NCBI GenBank assembly: GCA_037043455.1
Contig: JAWPHD010001144.1
Span: forward strand, 248,001-312,000
DNA length: 64,000 nucleotides
DNA from: Cyrtodaria siliqua
Taxonomy: Eukaryota > Mollusca > Bivalvia > Adapedonta > Hiatellidae
Direction: 5' to 3'
The notes under the pieces were generated by a model, which saw only the letters and a list, made by a program, of their open reading frames with translations, was not told the DNA's origin and ran no database searches. Below are positions 9,078 through 16,525 of the stretch, one piece after another (the first letter of the stretch is position 1; every line of letters starts with the position of its first letter). A program made the position numbers and the translations under genes.

Positions 9078-9421
9078 TTTTATATTATTAATCTTATTTT
9101 TTATCTTGAAATAAATATAAAATACAAAACAACTAGCTGCGATATTCATGCAACTAGTAATTGTTAGTATTGTTAATAGCATTGTTATTAATATTGCTAT
9201 TTTTTCTATTAACATTATTAATTTGCTGCAAGCATTGCTATTAACATTGCTACTTTGCTATGAGCAATGCTATAAGCAATACTATATTCATGGTCAGTAT
9301 TGCTATTAACATTGCTACTTTGCTGTTAGTATTACTATTAGCAACAGTTGTAAAAAAAGGTATTATACCTGCGTGGAATAAATATATTTTGTAATAATAA
9401 AAAAATATTATATAAGAAAAA
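9078..9421. other. Largest intergenic gap in the Polinton, with repeated TTGCTATTAAC motifs
   Basis: 344 bp between divergent genes. A 26-bp sequence (ATTGCTATTAACATTGCTAC onward) occurs at 9234-9259 and again at 9299-9324. Shorter variants (AGCAATGCTATAAGCAATAC, TTGTTAATAGCATTG) lie around them in both orientations. The right end (9400-9421) is a TATA plus A-tract leader for the plus-strand gene. It is the only such repeat cluster in the element, so a regulatory or replication role is possible. Confidence 0.5.
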
Positions 9422-9835
9422 ATGGATTTGAAAATAACAGACGGTGAGATTAGTGATTATAACAAAAATAAAATAGCACTGGATGTTATGACAAGAGATG
9501 ACGTAAAATGTTGTATATGTGTTTCAGAAAGTGATTTTTTACAAACGTACGAAAAAGGTGCACAGGAAACGCCTGTAATTTCTGTGACAAAGGATGGCGT
9601 AGAATATTTTATATGTGAGCCAAGAGGGTATGTTTTACAAGCCCCGGAAAACATGAGTAGTGTTTTGCAAGACCCACAAAACATGAGTAGTGTTGTAACA
9701 CCGATATTGGTTTGCACATTGAGTGCATTGAGTACAATGGTTATATGGGAAACTATAGTTTGTATTTTTAAAAAAATTATTCAACCCAATAACCAGTTGG
9801 TTGGTCAGTCCTCAAAATTAACTTCGAATATTTAG
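9422..9835 (+). CDS. Putative membrane protein with internal tandem repeat (137 aa)
   Basis: Unrecognised protein. The N-terminal part contains DVKCCICVS and an aromatic/charged block. An internal tandem repeat at about 77-90 (LQAPENMSSV then LQDPQNMSSV) is matched by a DNA-level duplication near 9638-9690. A predicted membrane helix follows (ILVCTLSALSTMVIWETIVCIF, about 94-115). The last ~19 codons overlap the convergent 3' end of the ATPase gene. Its ATG sits at the end of the TATATAAGAAAAA leader. The frame is otherwise surrounded by minus-strand genes, and the leader plus the membrane helix argue that it is expressed. Confidence is moderate. Confidence 0.5.
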   Translation: MDLKITDGEISDYNKNKIALDVMTRDDVKCCICVSESDFLQTYEKGAQETPVISVTKDGVEYFICEPRGYVLQAPENMSSVLQDPQNMSSVVTPILVCTLSALSTMVIWETIVCIFKKIIQPNNQLVGQSSKLTSNI

Positions 9836-10460
9836 TCTTAGCTAAAGCTTTTCTTATCCTAGTTCTCTCCTCCAACGTCGGAATAACATCATTCTCTCTC
9901 AAACAATTTTCATAACTATCTCTGTCCTTGGTGTAAAATATACACAACCATTTTGCTTGCTCTCTCAAATCTTTCAATACAGAATTATATCTTTGTGAAA
10001 TAACCCACACTGATTGTTTAGCGTGACGACCAGAGAATGCCAACTCTGACAACATATCTTTTTTCTTTGTTAATTCTTTTGTGGCTGAGCAATCGTCACT
10101 AATGTATAATGTGGGCTGGCCAGCATATTGTTTGAAAAAGAAACGCAACAGTTCTTGTAACATTTCTTTACCGTTGCTCACTGGATTGACAATTATTATT
10201 TTTTTATCTATCGGGTTTTTCACATCTCCTATCCAGGATCTATTTTTATAAGCCTCGTTCCACTCTATGGTTGGACACAATATAATTATATGTTTAAAAA
10301 CTCCAACATACTCTTGTTCAAGTATGTCAAGAACAAACTCTGTTTTACCACAGCCTGTCTGACCACAAATAATGGCACTGTGTGAATATTTAGGATATTT
10401 TTGTTGTAAACTAGTATCCTGCTTCTTTGAATCTTCCATCTTCGAAATTGATTTGCGCAT
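9777..10460 (-). CDS. ATP: FtsK/HerA-type genome-packaging ATPase (A32-like)
   Basis: P-loop ATPase of the Polinton/adenovirus-like packaging class. Walker A is GQTGCGKT (33-40), and Walker B is LYISDDCS with Asp122/Asp123. A downstream conserved block (FSGRHAKQSVWVISQRY, 142-158) holds the Gln expected of the sensor region. Size (227 aa) is normal. The start could be the first Met (10460) or Met8 (10439); both lie inside the end of the capsid gene, giving a 50-nt or 29-nt overlap. It would power translocation of element DNA into preformed capsids. Its placement next to the putative major capsid gene matches other Polintons. Confidence 0.9.
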   Translation of the reverse strand: MRKSISKMEDSKKQDTSLQQKYPKYSHSAIICGQTGCGKTEFVLDILEQEYVGVFKHIIILCPTIEWNEAYKNRSWIGDVKNPIDKKIIIVNPVSNGKEMLQELLRFFFKQYAGQPTLYISDDCSATKELTKKKDMLSELAFSGRHAKQSVWVISQRYNSVLKDLREQAKWLCIFYTKDRDSYENCLRENDVIPTLEERTRIRKALAKTKYSKLILRTDQPTGYWVE

Positions 10461-11667
10461 CTTGTATTATATATATATAAATATTTAAAGTTTGATCTGC
10501 ATCTGCTGTTTTATTTATTAGTATCGTTATGCCTTCACTGCCGTTTTCTATTCTTCTTCCACTGCCGTGTAATAAATTGTCCTCACATGTTCTAAGGTCA
10601 AGCCACAAAGCATATGATTTTGTCAAATAAGTCTCAAGAGAAACACTGGTAAAGTTTAAGTCCCTCGCTGCTATTTCTGTCTCTTTGTTTCTTTTTGATG
10701 TTAAAGCAAAATATTTGTTAATTTCATCCCAATGTTGATATGCCTTCATGCCCTGACTATACAACTGATTTGGTACTCCCTCTATTGTCATTTCAACCTT
10801 TTCAATCTTTGGGTTGTAATAGGTTTCTGCGCTTGTTCTTTCTGGGTCTTCAAACAACATTAAAATACCTTTCATGCTCCGTGCTGGTACATTAATGTTG
10901 ATGTTCCAAAGAGTATCAGATTTGTTTGCTATTATTTTTCTATGTCGCAAGATACGATCATACATAAATGACATCTTACCATTGATTTGCTGTCTTATTT
11001 GTCTGGATAATTCAACATCACTAACCGTATCAAATTCCAAGCAGATATTTTTTATTACATAAGATGCATCAACATCACTGCTTTTGATAACTTTGTTATA
11101 ATCGTTAAACGTTAATTCATATTCTAACCTATCACCAAGCCCCGCTTGATAAAATGGCATATGACTTTCTAACATTTCAAAGTCCAGTGGAATACAAAAT
11201 CTATTTCCATAAGCTGCTGCTATAGCTTCATCTCCGGTGTCTGAGGAAGCATCTCCCGCACTAATTCTATGTTTTAACATGTTTGGTTTACCAATACCTT
11301 GGTAAGCTGTGTTTAATCGTTCAGTAGGGCTTTTCCATAAATCTACATAACAATGATATATATCACTGTCATCTATTGACATGACCTCATTGCCACTTAT
11401 TCTTATTGTCATTTTTTTCACAATTGTTCTACCCAGATTCTGGAATAGAGTAGCGTTGGCGTCTGTTCTGCTTTTAAGTTCTATTTCAAAGGCAAGACGA
11501 GCAGTACGTGGAACTATCACATCATTAGTACTTAGATTTGGCAGTTGCTGGTTTTGGTCTATTGTTGATGGATTATTAGTTATTACTACACTTGTGCGGA
11601 TGCCTTTGGCACCATGAGGCTCTCTTAGTTTTCTATGAGGGCTGAGTTTGTTTCCGTAAGCTGACAT
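10411..11667 (-). CDS. MCP: Putative double-jelly-roll major capsid protein (418 aa)
   Basis: Largest minus-strand gene, directly upstream of the ATPase, the usual place of the Polinton major capsid gene. The pattern VPRTARLAFEIELKSR, NLGRTIVKKMTIRISGNEV and DIYHCYVDLWKS is a series of beta strands with an early basic face. A second strand-rich half follows (VPARSMKGILMLFEDPER; the final TLNIYIYIIQDAQINFEDGR). There is no signal peptide or membrane helix. Length is somewhat short for the family, but both halves appear present. The call rests on position, size, beta pattern and resemblance to animal Polinton capsid proteins; no structure prediction could be run. The start lies after an A/T leader shared with the divergent gene at 11715. 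Confidence 0.75.
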   Translation of the reverse strand: MSAYGNKLSPHRKLREPHGAKGIRTSVVITNNPSTIDQNQQLPNLSTNDVIVPRTARLAFEIELKSRTDANATLFQNLGRTIVKKMTIRISGNEVMSIDDSDIYHCYVDLWKSPTERLNTAYQGIGKPNMLKHRISAGDASSDTGDEAIAAAYGNRFCIPLDFEMLESHMPFYQAGLGDRLEYELTFNDYNKVIKSSDVDASYVIKNICLEFDTVSDVELSRQIRQQINGKMSFMYDRILRHRKIIANKSDTLWNININVPARSMKGILMLFEDPERTSAETYYNPKIEKVEMTIEGVPNQLYSQGMKAYQHWDEINKYFALTSKRNKETEIAARDLNFTSVSLETYLTKSYALWLDLRTCEDNLLHGSGRRIENGSEGITILINKTADADQTLNIYIYIIQDAQINFEDGRFKEAGY

Positions 11668-11714
11668 TGTTTTTATTTTTTAAATATATTTTTTAAAATT
11701 AAATAAAATAAACA
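11668..11714. promoter_or_regulatory. Divergent A/T promoter between the capsid and 456-aa genes
   Basis: 47 bp of A/T with AAATATATTTTTT in the centre and the leader A-rich-ACA-ATG on both sides (both starts read ACAATG). Same organisation as the other divergent gaps. Confidence 0.5.
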
Positions 11715-13085
11715 ATGGCTGAGGGTGGATTTGAACATCCTGCGTTCGATATTGAAGATATGACTGAAGAAGACTTGGATAGAATACTTGAAGACGAATT
11801 TATACAACCTGACCCAGAATTTCAGAGACAAATTGTAAATGAAAATAATCATATTGATCAACTTCAAGGAGAAGATAAAACCGAAGAACAACTAACACAA
11901 AAAAAATTGTTAGTAGATCAATTTTTTACTGAAGTTGATGCTGAGATCAGCGGTATTGATTATAAAAATGATTTTAGAGTGACTGAGGATGAAATTGGTA
12001 GAACAATGTTATATGCAGTTGGAACGGATGATGTTCCACTTACCTATTATAAGGGAAATAATCCAGAAGAACCAATCAAGTTTTATAAGCTGGACACTTT
12101 AGTTAGAAAACATGGTATTAATTTTATCAGAAATATGTTAAAAGATTATGATTTATTAGTTCCACGTGAAAGAATTGCTCGGGGCAGGGCAGAATTAGCA
12201 GACTTGGCAAAAACAAAAGATACCCTCACAAAAGCAGGAGAAGATATACAAATGCAAACTTTTTCAACAACTGAAGATGTACAAAATACAGTAGATGCTG
12301 TAAATACAATTGAGAGTAATTTGAGTAATATAATAGATGAAACTCATTCTAAAACTGCTGTTCAAACACAAACAGAAGGTCTAACAATGCGAGAGATACG
12401 AGGTTTGGATAAGGTATTGCAAAGCTTTCGTGGAGAATTTATTAATAATCTCTCAAAGCTCACTGAGCTTGATAAAGACATAACAAAAGAAAAACAAAAA
12501 TTAGAACAGGTTAGCACCCCCGGGCAGGAGGATGAGTTTCAACAAGAGCGCATACGTGACAGAATAAAAAACTTAGAAGATGAAAGAAGTTCACGACTTG
12601 AAGCGGCGAATGAAAACAAAGAAGCATTACGCAGTCAAATAAACAGGATAAAAGAAACTATAAATAAGGTGTTAAAAAAAGACACAACATTGGGTGAGAG
12701 GATCAAAACCTTGTTTAGGGAGCAAGGTATTACTATTGTTAGTATTTTGACTGCCTTTGGTATGATTATTGGGGTATTTGTTGATACCATTATTCCTACA
12801 ACAGGAGGAGGGACTGCACCTGTTCCGACTCCAAAACCTGATCCATCAAGTGTAAAAGATTGGATAAAAAAACAACTATTTAATCTTGGTAAACTTCTTG
12901 CCAACCTAGCTGGTAAAGCTGCTGCAGCACTTCCAGGAGTTATTGGTGCAATAGTATCATGGCTTTTATCTGCAACAGGTAATGTTATTAATTGGCTTGG
13001 TAACAATCTATGGGCTTTGCTTGTGTTTGTTTCCGGGTTGTTATATGTGGCAGCCAAAGAGTGGTTTAGTAAATCTCATAAATAA
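11715..13085 (+). CDS. Large virion-type protein: acidic N-terminus, coiled coil, C-terminal membrane helices (456 aa)
   Basis: Unnamed Polinton protein. Residues 1-80 are strongly acidic (EDMTEEDLDRILEDEF). About 150-330 is a long Lys/Glu/Gln-rich helical region, probably coiled coil. The C-terminus has a membrane helix (ITIVSILTAFGMIIGVFVDT, from 339), then a Gly/Pro linker (TTGGGTAPVPTPKPDP). An Ala/Gly-rich hydrophobic segment (LANLAGKAAAALPGVIGAIV, about 395-414) and a last helix (LWALLVFVSGLLYVAA, from 432) follow. Such a layout fits an internal-membrane or membrane-active virion protein. Its 3' end overlaps the convergent 424-aa gene by 20 nt. The role is inferred from layout only. Confidence 0.7.
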   Translation: MAEGGFEHPAFDIEDMTEEDLDRILEDEFIQPDPEFQRQIVNENNHIDQLQGEDKTEEQLTQKKLLVDQFFTEVDAEISGIDYKNDFRVTEDEIGRTMLYAVGTDDVPLTYYKGNNPEEPIKFYKLDTLVRKHGINFIRNMLKDYDLLVPRERIARGRAELADLAKTKDTLTKAGEDIQMQTFSTTEDVQNTVDAVNTIESNLSNIIDETHSKTAVQTQTEGLTMREIRGLDKVLQSFRGEFINNLSKLTELDKDITKEKQKLEQVSTPGQEDEFQQERIRDRIKNLEDERSSRLEAANENKEALRSQINRIKETINKVLKKDTTLGERIKTLFREQGITIVSILTAFGMIIGVFVDTIIPTTGGGTAPVPTPKPDPSSVKDWIKKQLFNLGKLLANLAGKAAAALPGVIGAIVSWLLSATGNVINWLGNNLWALLVFVSGLLYVAAKEWFSKSHK

Positions 13086-14340
13086 GTAATGCAGCAAGAC
13101 CTATTACTATAGTACCAACAATTATAGTTGTTTTGTTATCTTCGTGTTCAATCGCTATTTTTTGTATTTCTGGTGAGTTATGCTCCACAGTTTTATGTAT
13201 TGATGATTTATCAAAGTCAGAATGTTCCGGTAAAAATTTCTTTGTTGTGGTGCCTTGAAAAGGTTGAATATTTTTTGGTGGCACTGGTTTTACATTTACA
13301 TCAGTATTCAATCCTAATGCTTGTGCATCAGTTGCTATTACAATTTCATTATTGTAGTCTTGTATTATTCCGATTCTTAATTCCATGTCGCTCGGAGACA
13401 TATACAATCCACTTCCATAGACAAAATTTACTTTACTTCTTGCATATTTTAGGGTGTTTTCATATCTTGAAATTTGACTGGGCAAGTCGATGGGGCTATT
13501 TATTGCGTCCTCTACATTTGCTATAAATTGTTTCTGTGCATCAAATGCTGTCCCAGTTCCAAGTATATCTGTTCTTGTTTGTGATTGTGAGCCAAGGATT
13601 GCCCAGCAGTATGTTCTTATGCTGTCATTGATTCTTTCTACTCCAGCTCTTGTAAATCCAGATGAATCATCTAGTATAAAAGTAGACCAACTATTGTCAG
13701 CCTCAGATCCTTGTGCAATGTAATCAATGTGATATGTTTTATCACTCTCATAGACTGTAAAACTCATCGTTTTGTTGTCGTATACAGTATTTACCAAAGG
13801 ATGATAACCAATATGTGTCCAGTAATTGTAAATTGTTCCTAGACCATTATTATAGCTTTGTTTCTGTCTCCAGTCTGAATTTAAGTCAACGTTAAACTCC
13901 TTGCATATTCTCTCGTATGCGTTTCGGTTATATGTGTTATTAAAAGCATTCCAATTTGAGTCTTGCGGTAATGCTACACTCATTTCAAATAATATTCTTC
14001 TGACTTGGTAGTAGACATGAAATCGAAATAACGAACCAACCAAATCATCAGCTTTTAGATGATTGTTGAAATCAATGCCACATCCAGTTGTCGCACACCA
14101 AATAGCAAAGTTTAACTGATTCTGCCAAAATAACATCCAATCTGTTTCCCAGCGTTGGACTATAGCATCTGATTTGACGTATGAAAGTTTGTATTTTTCA
14201 AAGACATTGGGAAATGATGCTTTCAAGTCTTTACCGTCTGATGTAATGACTATGTTTTGATTTATTATATCTATCACTTTCTTGCTAAAAGTATTTGAAT
14301 AGTGAGCATCTGGGTTATATTTAAATTCTTTAGAAATCAT
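13066..14340 (-). CDS. Tail-anchored Polinton protein of unknown function (424 aa)
   Basis: A long, clean frame between the 456-aa protein and the penton-like gene. The body is mixed alpha/beta with many aromatic residues (WETDWMLFWQNQLNFAIW, about 67-84; NYWTHIGYHPL) and no recognisable enzyme motif. The end is a tail anchor (IIVGTIVIGLAALLIYEIY, 406-424) preceded by a charged, Lys/Glu-rich stalk. The same general form, a large soluble domain with a C-terminal membrane anchor, is common to entry or virion surface proteins, but no such function is shown here. It lies divergent from the penton-like gene over a TATATATATATA core. The name and role remain open. Confidence 0.7.
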   Translation of the reverse strand: MISKEFKYNPDAHYSNTFSKKVIDIINQNIVITSDGKDLKASFPNVFEKYKLSYVKSDAIVQRWETDWMLFWQNQLNFAIWCATTGCGIDFNNHLKADDLVGSLFRFHVYYQVRRILFEMSVALPQDSNWNAFNNTYNRNAYERICKEFNVDLNSDWRQKQSYNNGLGTIYNYWTHIGYHPLVNTVYDNKTMSFTVYESDKTYHIDYIAQGSEADNSWSTFILDDSSGFTRAGVERINDSIRTYCWAILGSQSQTRTDILGTGTAFDAQKQFIANVEDAINSPIDLPSQISRYENTLKYARSKVNFVYGSGLYMSPSDMELRIGIIQDYNNEIVIATDAQALGLNTDVNVKPVPPKNIQPFQGTTTKKFLPEHSDFDKSSIHKTVEHNSPEIQKIAIEHEDNKTTIIVGTIVIGLAALLIYEIY

Positions 14341-14376
14341 TTTTATTTGTGTTTTTATATATATATATTAAAAAAA
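14341..14376. promoter_or_regulatory. Divergent TATATATATATA promoter
   Basis: A 36-bp gap holding TTTTATATATATATATTAAAAAAA between the 424-aa gene (minus) and the penton-like gene (plus). It is short and symmetrical, matching the other divergent gaps of the element. Confidence 0.55.
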
Positions 14377-15020
14377 ATGTTTCATACAATTTCAAACATA
14401 GACGACTCTATTAATTTACAACAGTATATCGATAATAGAAATGGAACTAAGCGCGTTGGATTAAAAAGTTTTACATACACTATCGGTTGGTATAATATTA
14501 TTCATGAAACCATAAAGACACGAAGCCCAGATAAAATAGCACATTTACCAAATGGACTCTATAACTTTGAAGACTTGATAAAAGTTTTTAAAACTTTAAA
14601 TGAAAATATTATCCTAACCATTTATGCGCAAGGTGCTAAAGCCATTTTAGTAACGTCAATAGAGACACGAATATCAAGCGGTCTTTCAAAAATGCTGGGA
14701 TTCAAAGACAGAAAATGGTTGACAGGCCTTACTTCAGGAGATTACCCAATTGATTTAGCTCCTTATAAACAGCTATATGTTCATTGAAACAAGTTAATAC
14801 GAGTAGTAATTATTTCAATGGTGCACCAAGCACTATTATAGGTGTTGTACCTGTAGTAAATAAGCAGTTTGGAGATATAGTATATACAAGTTTTTATCCT
14901 GAATATCACTGTCTTATGAATGGTGCAATTACTGAATTGAAAATAGAAGTTAGAGATGAGTATGACAACAAAATAGATAATCACGGTTTGCCTATGAGTT
15001 GTGTTTTAGAAATTATTTAA
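14377..15020 (+). CDS. Putative minor capsid (penton-like) protein, frameshifted
   Basis: The first frame (14377-14787) starts at MFHTISNIDD after the TATA/A7 leader. It contains GLSKMLGFKDRKWLTG, then YPIDLAPYKQLYVH and a stop. The second frame opens at 14784 and reads on directly as QVNTSSNYFNGAPST, VPVVNKQFGDIVYTSFYPEY and ends IDNHGLPMSCVLEII. Together these make one protein of about 213 codons interrupted by a 1-nt change near 14784. The order of conserved blocks and the final NHGLP...LEI signature match the single-jelly-roll minor capsid (penton) proteins of Polintons. It would close capsid vertices. No exact start codon exists for the second part (its first codon is TTG), which supports a frame break over two genes. 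Confidence 0.78.
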
Positions 15021-15045
15021 AAAATATATTTTTATAAAAAAAACA

Positions 15046-15543
15046 ATGAGTATATTTGGACCACCAAGCTCTAAAAAAACAGAAGACTTAGAGGCTTTGA
15101 TAAATGATGTTCAAGATTTATATAGACGAATTGTGCCTTTTGTTAACCAGTTTAATCATTTAAAAAATAAAGTTGATAATCTTAAATATGGGATTATAAC
15201 AATATTTGCGGAGGCTAAGGGCCCACTTGTGTTAAATAGAATACTCTCATTTGGTAATGGTGGAGCAGAAACAAATGTGGGGCATGTAATGACACGCCGT
15301 GGACGAATTATGGGAATAGGTTTAGCAAGTGACCGATTAGTTGGTGACGTAACTGTAATAGTTTCTGTCAATGGTGTTGAACAACCAAATTATGGTATAA
15401 CGCTTCACATCATTCCACGCAATCATGATAACTTTGATAAACCTTTAGAGATTGGCGCTGGTTCTGTTGTTAACTTTGTATGCAAGGTTGCTAACGCTAC
15501 AGCTGTAAATACGGTGGCATCATTATTAATTGAATTAATTTAA
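15046..15543 (+). CDS. Beta-rich structural protein, possibly fibre or decoration protein (165 aa)
   Basis: The N-terminal 50 residues are helical and may trimerise (LEALINDVQDLYRRIVPFVN). After this the protein is a series of beta strands: LVLNRILSFGNGG, VGHVMTRRGRIMGIGLASD, VTVIVSVNGVE, LEIGAGSVVNFVCKVA and a hydrophobic end. The stalk-plus-beta-sandwich layout is that of trimeric fibre heads or capsid decoration proteins, and Gly-rich turns are frequent. It follows the penton-like gene by 25 bp with its own TATATTTTTATAAAAAAAACA leader. No sequence family was recognised with certainty, so the role is inferred. Confidence 0.65.
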   Translation: MSIFGPPSSKKTEDLEALINDVQDLYRRIVPFVNQFNHLKNKVDNLKYGIITIFAEAKGPLVLNRILSFGNGGAETNVGHVMTRRGRIMGIGLASDRLVGDVTVIVSVNGVEQPNYGITLHIIPRNHDNFDKPLEIGAGSVVNFVCKVANATAVNTVASLLIELI

Positions 15544-15565
15544 TTTTTTATTTATTAATAAAAAA

Positions 15566-16159
15566 ATGCCGAAGCAACCAACAGCACCAAGTTTATATCC
15601 TGATTTGCCAGTGGAAAATTCAGCGGAAAACGGACAAAATTATAGATTACAAAAGATTTCAGAAATTGAAAAAAAGTTAATTACAGAACGAGATATACGT
15701 CAGTCACTTTATAAAAAATATAAACGTGGTATTAATATTACAGATGGAATTGACACTACCTTGATATCAGCAGGTGTTATTATGGCTGGGATTGGATTTG
15801 TTATTCCAGTTTTGTTACCTTTGGAAATAGCAGCAATAGTATGTGGAGCTACAGGTGTTTGTATTAATTTTATCAGACGCAAGCTTAATGTAAAAGCTCA
15901 AAAACATCATAAAATAAAAACTTTGGCAGAGGCTAAGTTAAATAGTATAAAGCAGTTAATATCAAAAGCGTTGAGTGATGCACAAATATCTGATCAAGAG
16001 TTTAAGATGATTTTAGATGAGTTAGATAAATATTATAGTTTAAAAGAAGACACCAAACAAAAAAAGGCTAAAATAAGTGAAGCTCAAAAAAAAGAACTAG
16101 TGGAGCAGGGAAGAAAAGAAGCAATGGCAACCTTACAAAAAAGTCTAAAAAGTGTGTAA
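15566..16159 (+). CDS. Membrane protein with N-terminal PTAP and LYPDL late-domain motifs (197 aa)
   Basis: Starts MPKQPTAPSLYPDLPVENSA. PTAP (5-8) is the classical Tsg101-binding motif, and LYPDL (10-14) is an ALIX-binding LYPxL motif. They are adjacent in a flexible, Pro-rich N-terminus. A basic coiled helix (about 27-57) follows, then a 39-residue hydrophobic hairpin (65-103, two helices split by PVLLP), a basic segment (RRKLNVKAQKHHK) and a helical Lys/Glu-rich tail. The layout of soluble N-terminus, two-helix membrane insertion and soluble tail resembles conserved proteins often seen in animal Polintons. Just past the stop, another frame stays open to 16227 and contains PPPLY; it may be a lost C-terminal extension. 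Late-domain function is inferred from motif match only. Confidence 0.8.
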   Translation: MPKQPTAPSLYPDLPVENSAENGQNYRLQKISEIEKKLITERDIRQSLYKKYKRGINITDGIDTTLISAGVIMAGIGFVIPVLLPLEIAAIVCGATGVCINFIRRKLNVKAQKHHKIKTLAEAKLNSIKQLISKALSDAQISDQEFKMILDELDKYYSLKEDTKQKKAKISEAQKKELVEQGRKEAMATLQKSLKSV

Positions 16160-16285
16160 TAAATTGTTTTAGTAATGTGTATGAGTACGATCCACCACCT
16201 TTGTATTCAAGGTCAGAAAATTGTTAATTAAATGTAATTTTGATAACAAATCAACAAATTTGTTTTGTATTAAAGAAACATTTTA
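16160..16285. other. Last Polinton interval before the right terminal repeat
   Basis: About 126 bp. A non-ATG frame (minus-one relative to the preceding gene) stays open to a stop at 16225-16227 and encodes DPPPLYSRSE. A second copy of GTAATTTTGATAAC (16231 area) repeats the start of the inverted repeat. No further gene is seen. Confidence 0.5.
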
Positions 16286-16519
16286 TAATTTTGATAACTT
16301 ATAAAAAAAATTAAACTTGCAATCTTCACTACCCCTATTTTAAAAAAGTTTTAATAAATCAAGTAAAATCACCATTTCATGAAATATTTGGGCAAAATCA
16401 ACAAATAACAAGCAAAATCAGCATTTCATGCTGATTTGTAGATAGGTGTGTTTAAAAAAATTAAAAAATTCCTGTGGTATTTTCGGCAACTCAAAAATAC
16501 CACAGGACCCCCATTTTAC
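16286..16519 (-). repeat. Right terminal inverted repeat of the Polinton
   Basis: Inverted copy of 1784-2018 at near identity, including the 13-bp hairpin at 16471-16506. Its outer tip ends CCCCCATTTTAC; one base differs from the left tip (CCCC-A versus CCCCC). Confidence 0.93.
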
Positions 16520-16525
16520 ATATAT
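16520..16525. repeat. Right target-site duplication of the Polinton (ATATAT)
   Basis: Matches 1778-1783. The low-complexity context (ACATATATATTG) leaves 2 bp of uncertainty. Confidence 0.5.

Larger units (their letters stand above)
1784..16519 (+). mobile_element. Polinton (Maverick) self-synthesising DNA transposon / endogenous virus-like element
   Basis: A 14.7-kb element bounded by ~235-bp inverted repeats and 6-bp duplications. It encodes the Polinton hallmark set: protein-primed family B polymerase, RVE integrase, FtsK/HerA-type packaging ATPase, a putative double-jelly-roll major capsid protein and a penton-like minor capsid protein, plus small membrane proteins. Size and content match the family (15-20 kb, intronless, genes on both strands). 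Genes abut or overlap at their 3' ends (6190-6205, 9777-9835, 13066-13085). POLB, INT and the penton gene contain frame breaks, all at or beside short homopolymers. No adenain-like cysteine protease was found. The flanks are ordinary host repeats, so the element is integrated in a chromosome and is not a free virus. Confidence 0.95.

Noticed and set aside
9078..9215. N-terminal membrane extension of the 161-aa gene
   Set aside because: AT-driven hydrophobic translation upstream of a Met with the usual leader; the shorter start is preferred.
12635..13057. 140-codon minus-strand frame inside the 456-aa gene
   Set aside because: Shadow of the coding strand; no leader or domain.
13128..13723. 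Plus-strand frames inside the 424-aa gene
   Set aside because: Antisense shadows of a longer, better-supported gene.
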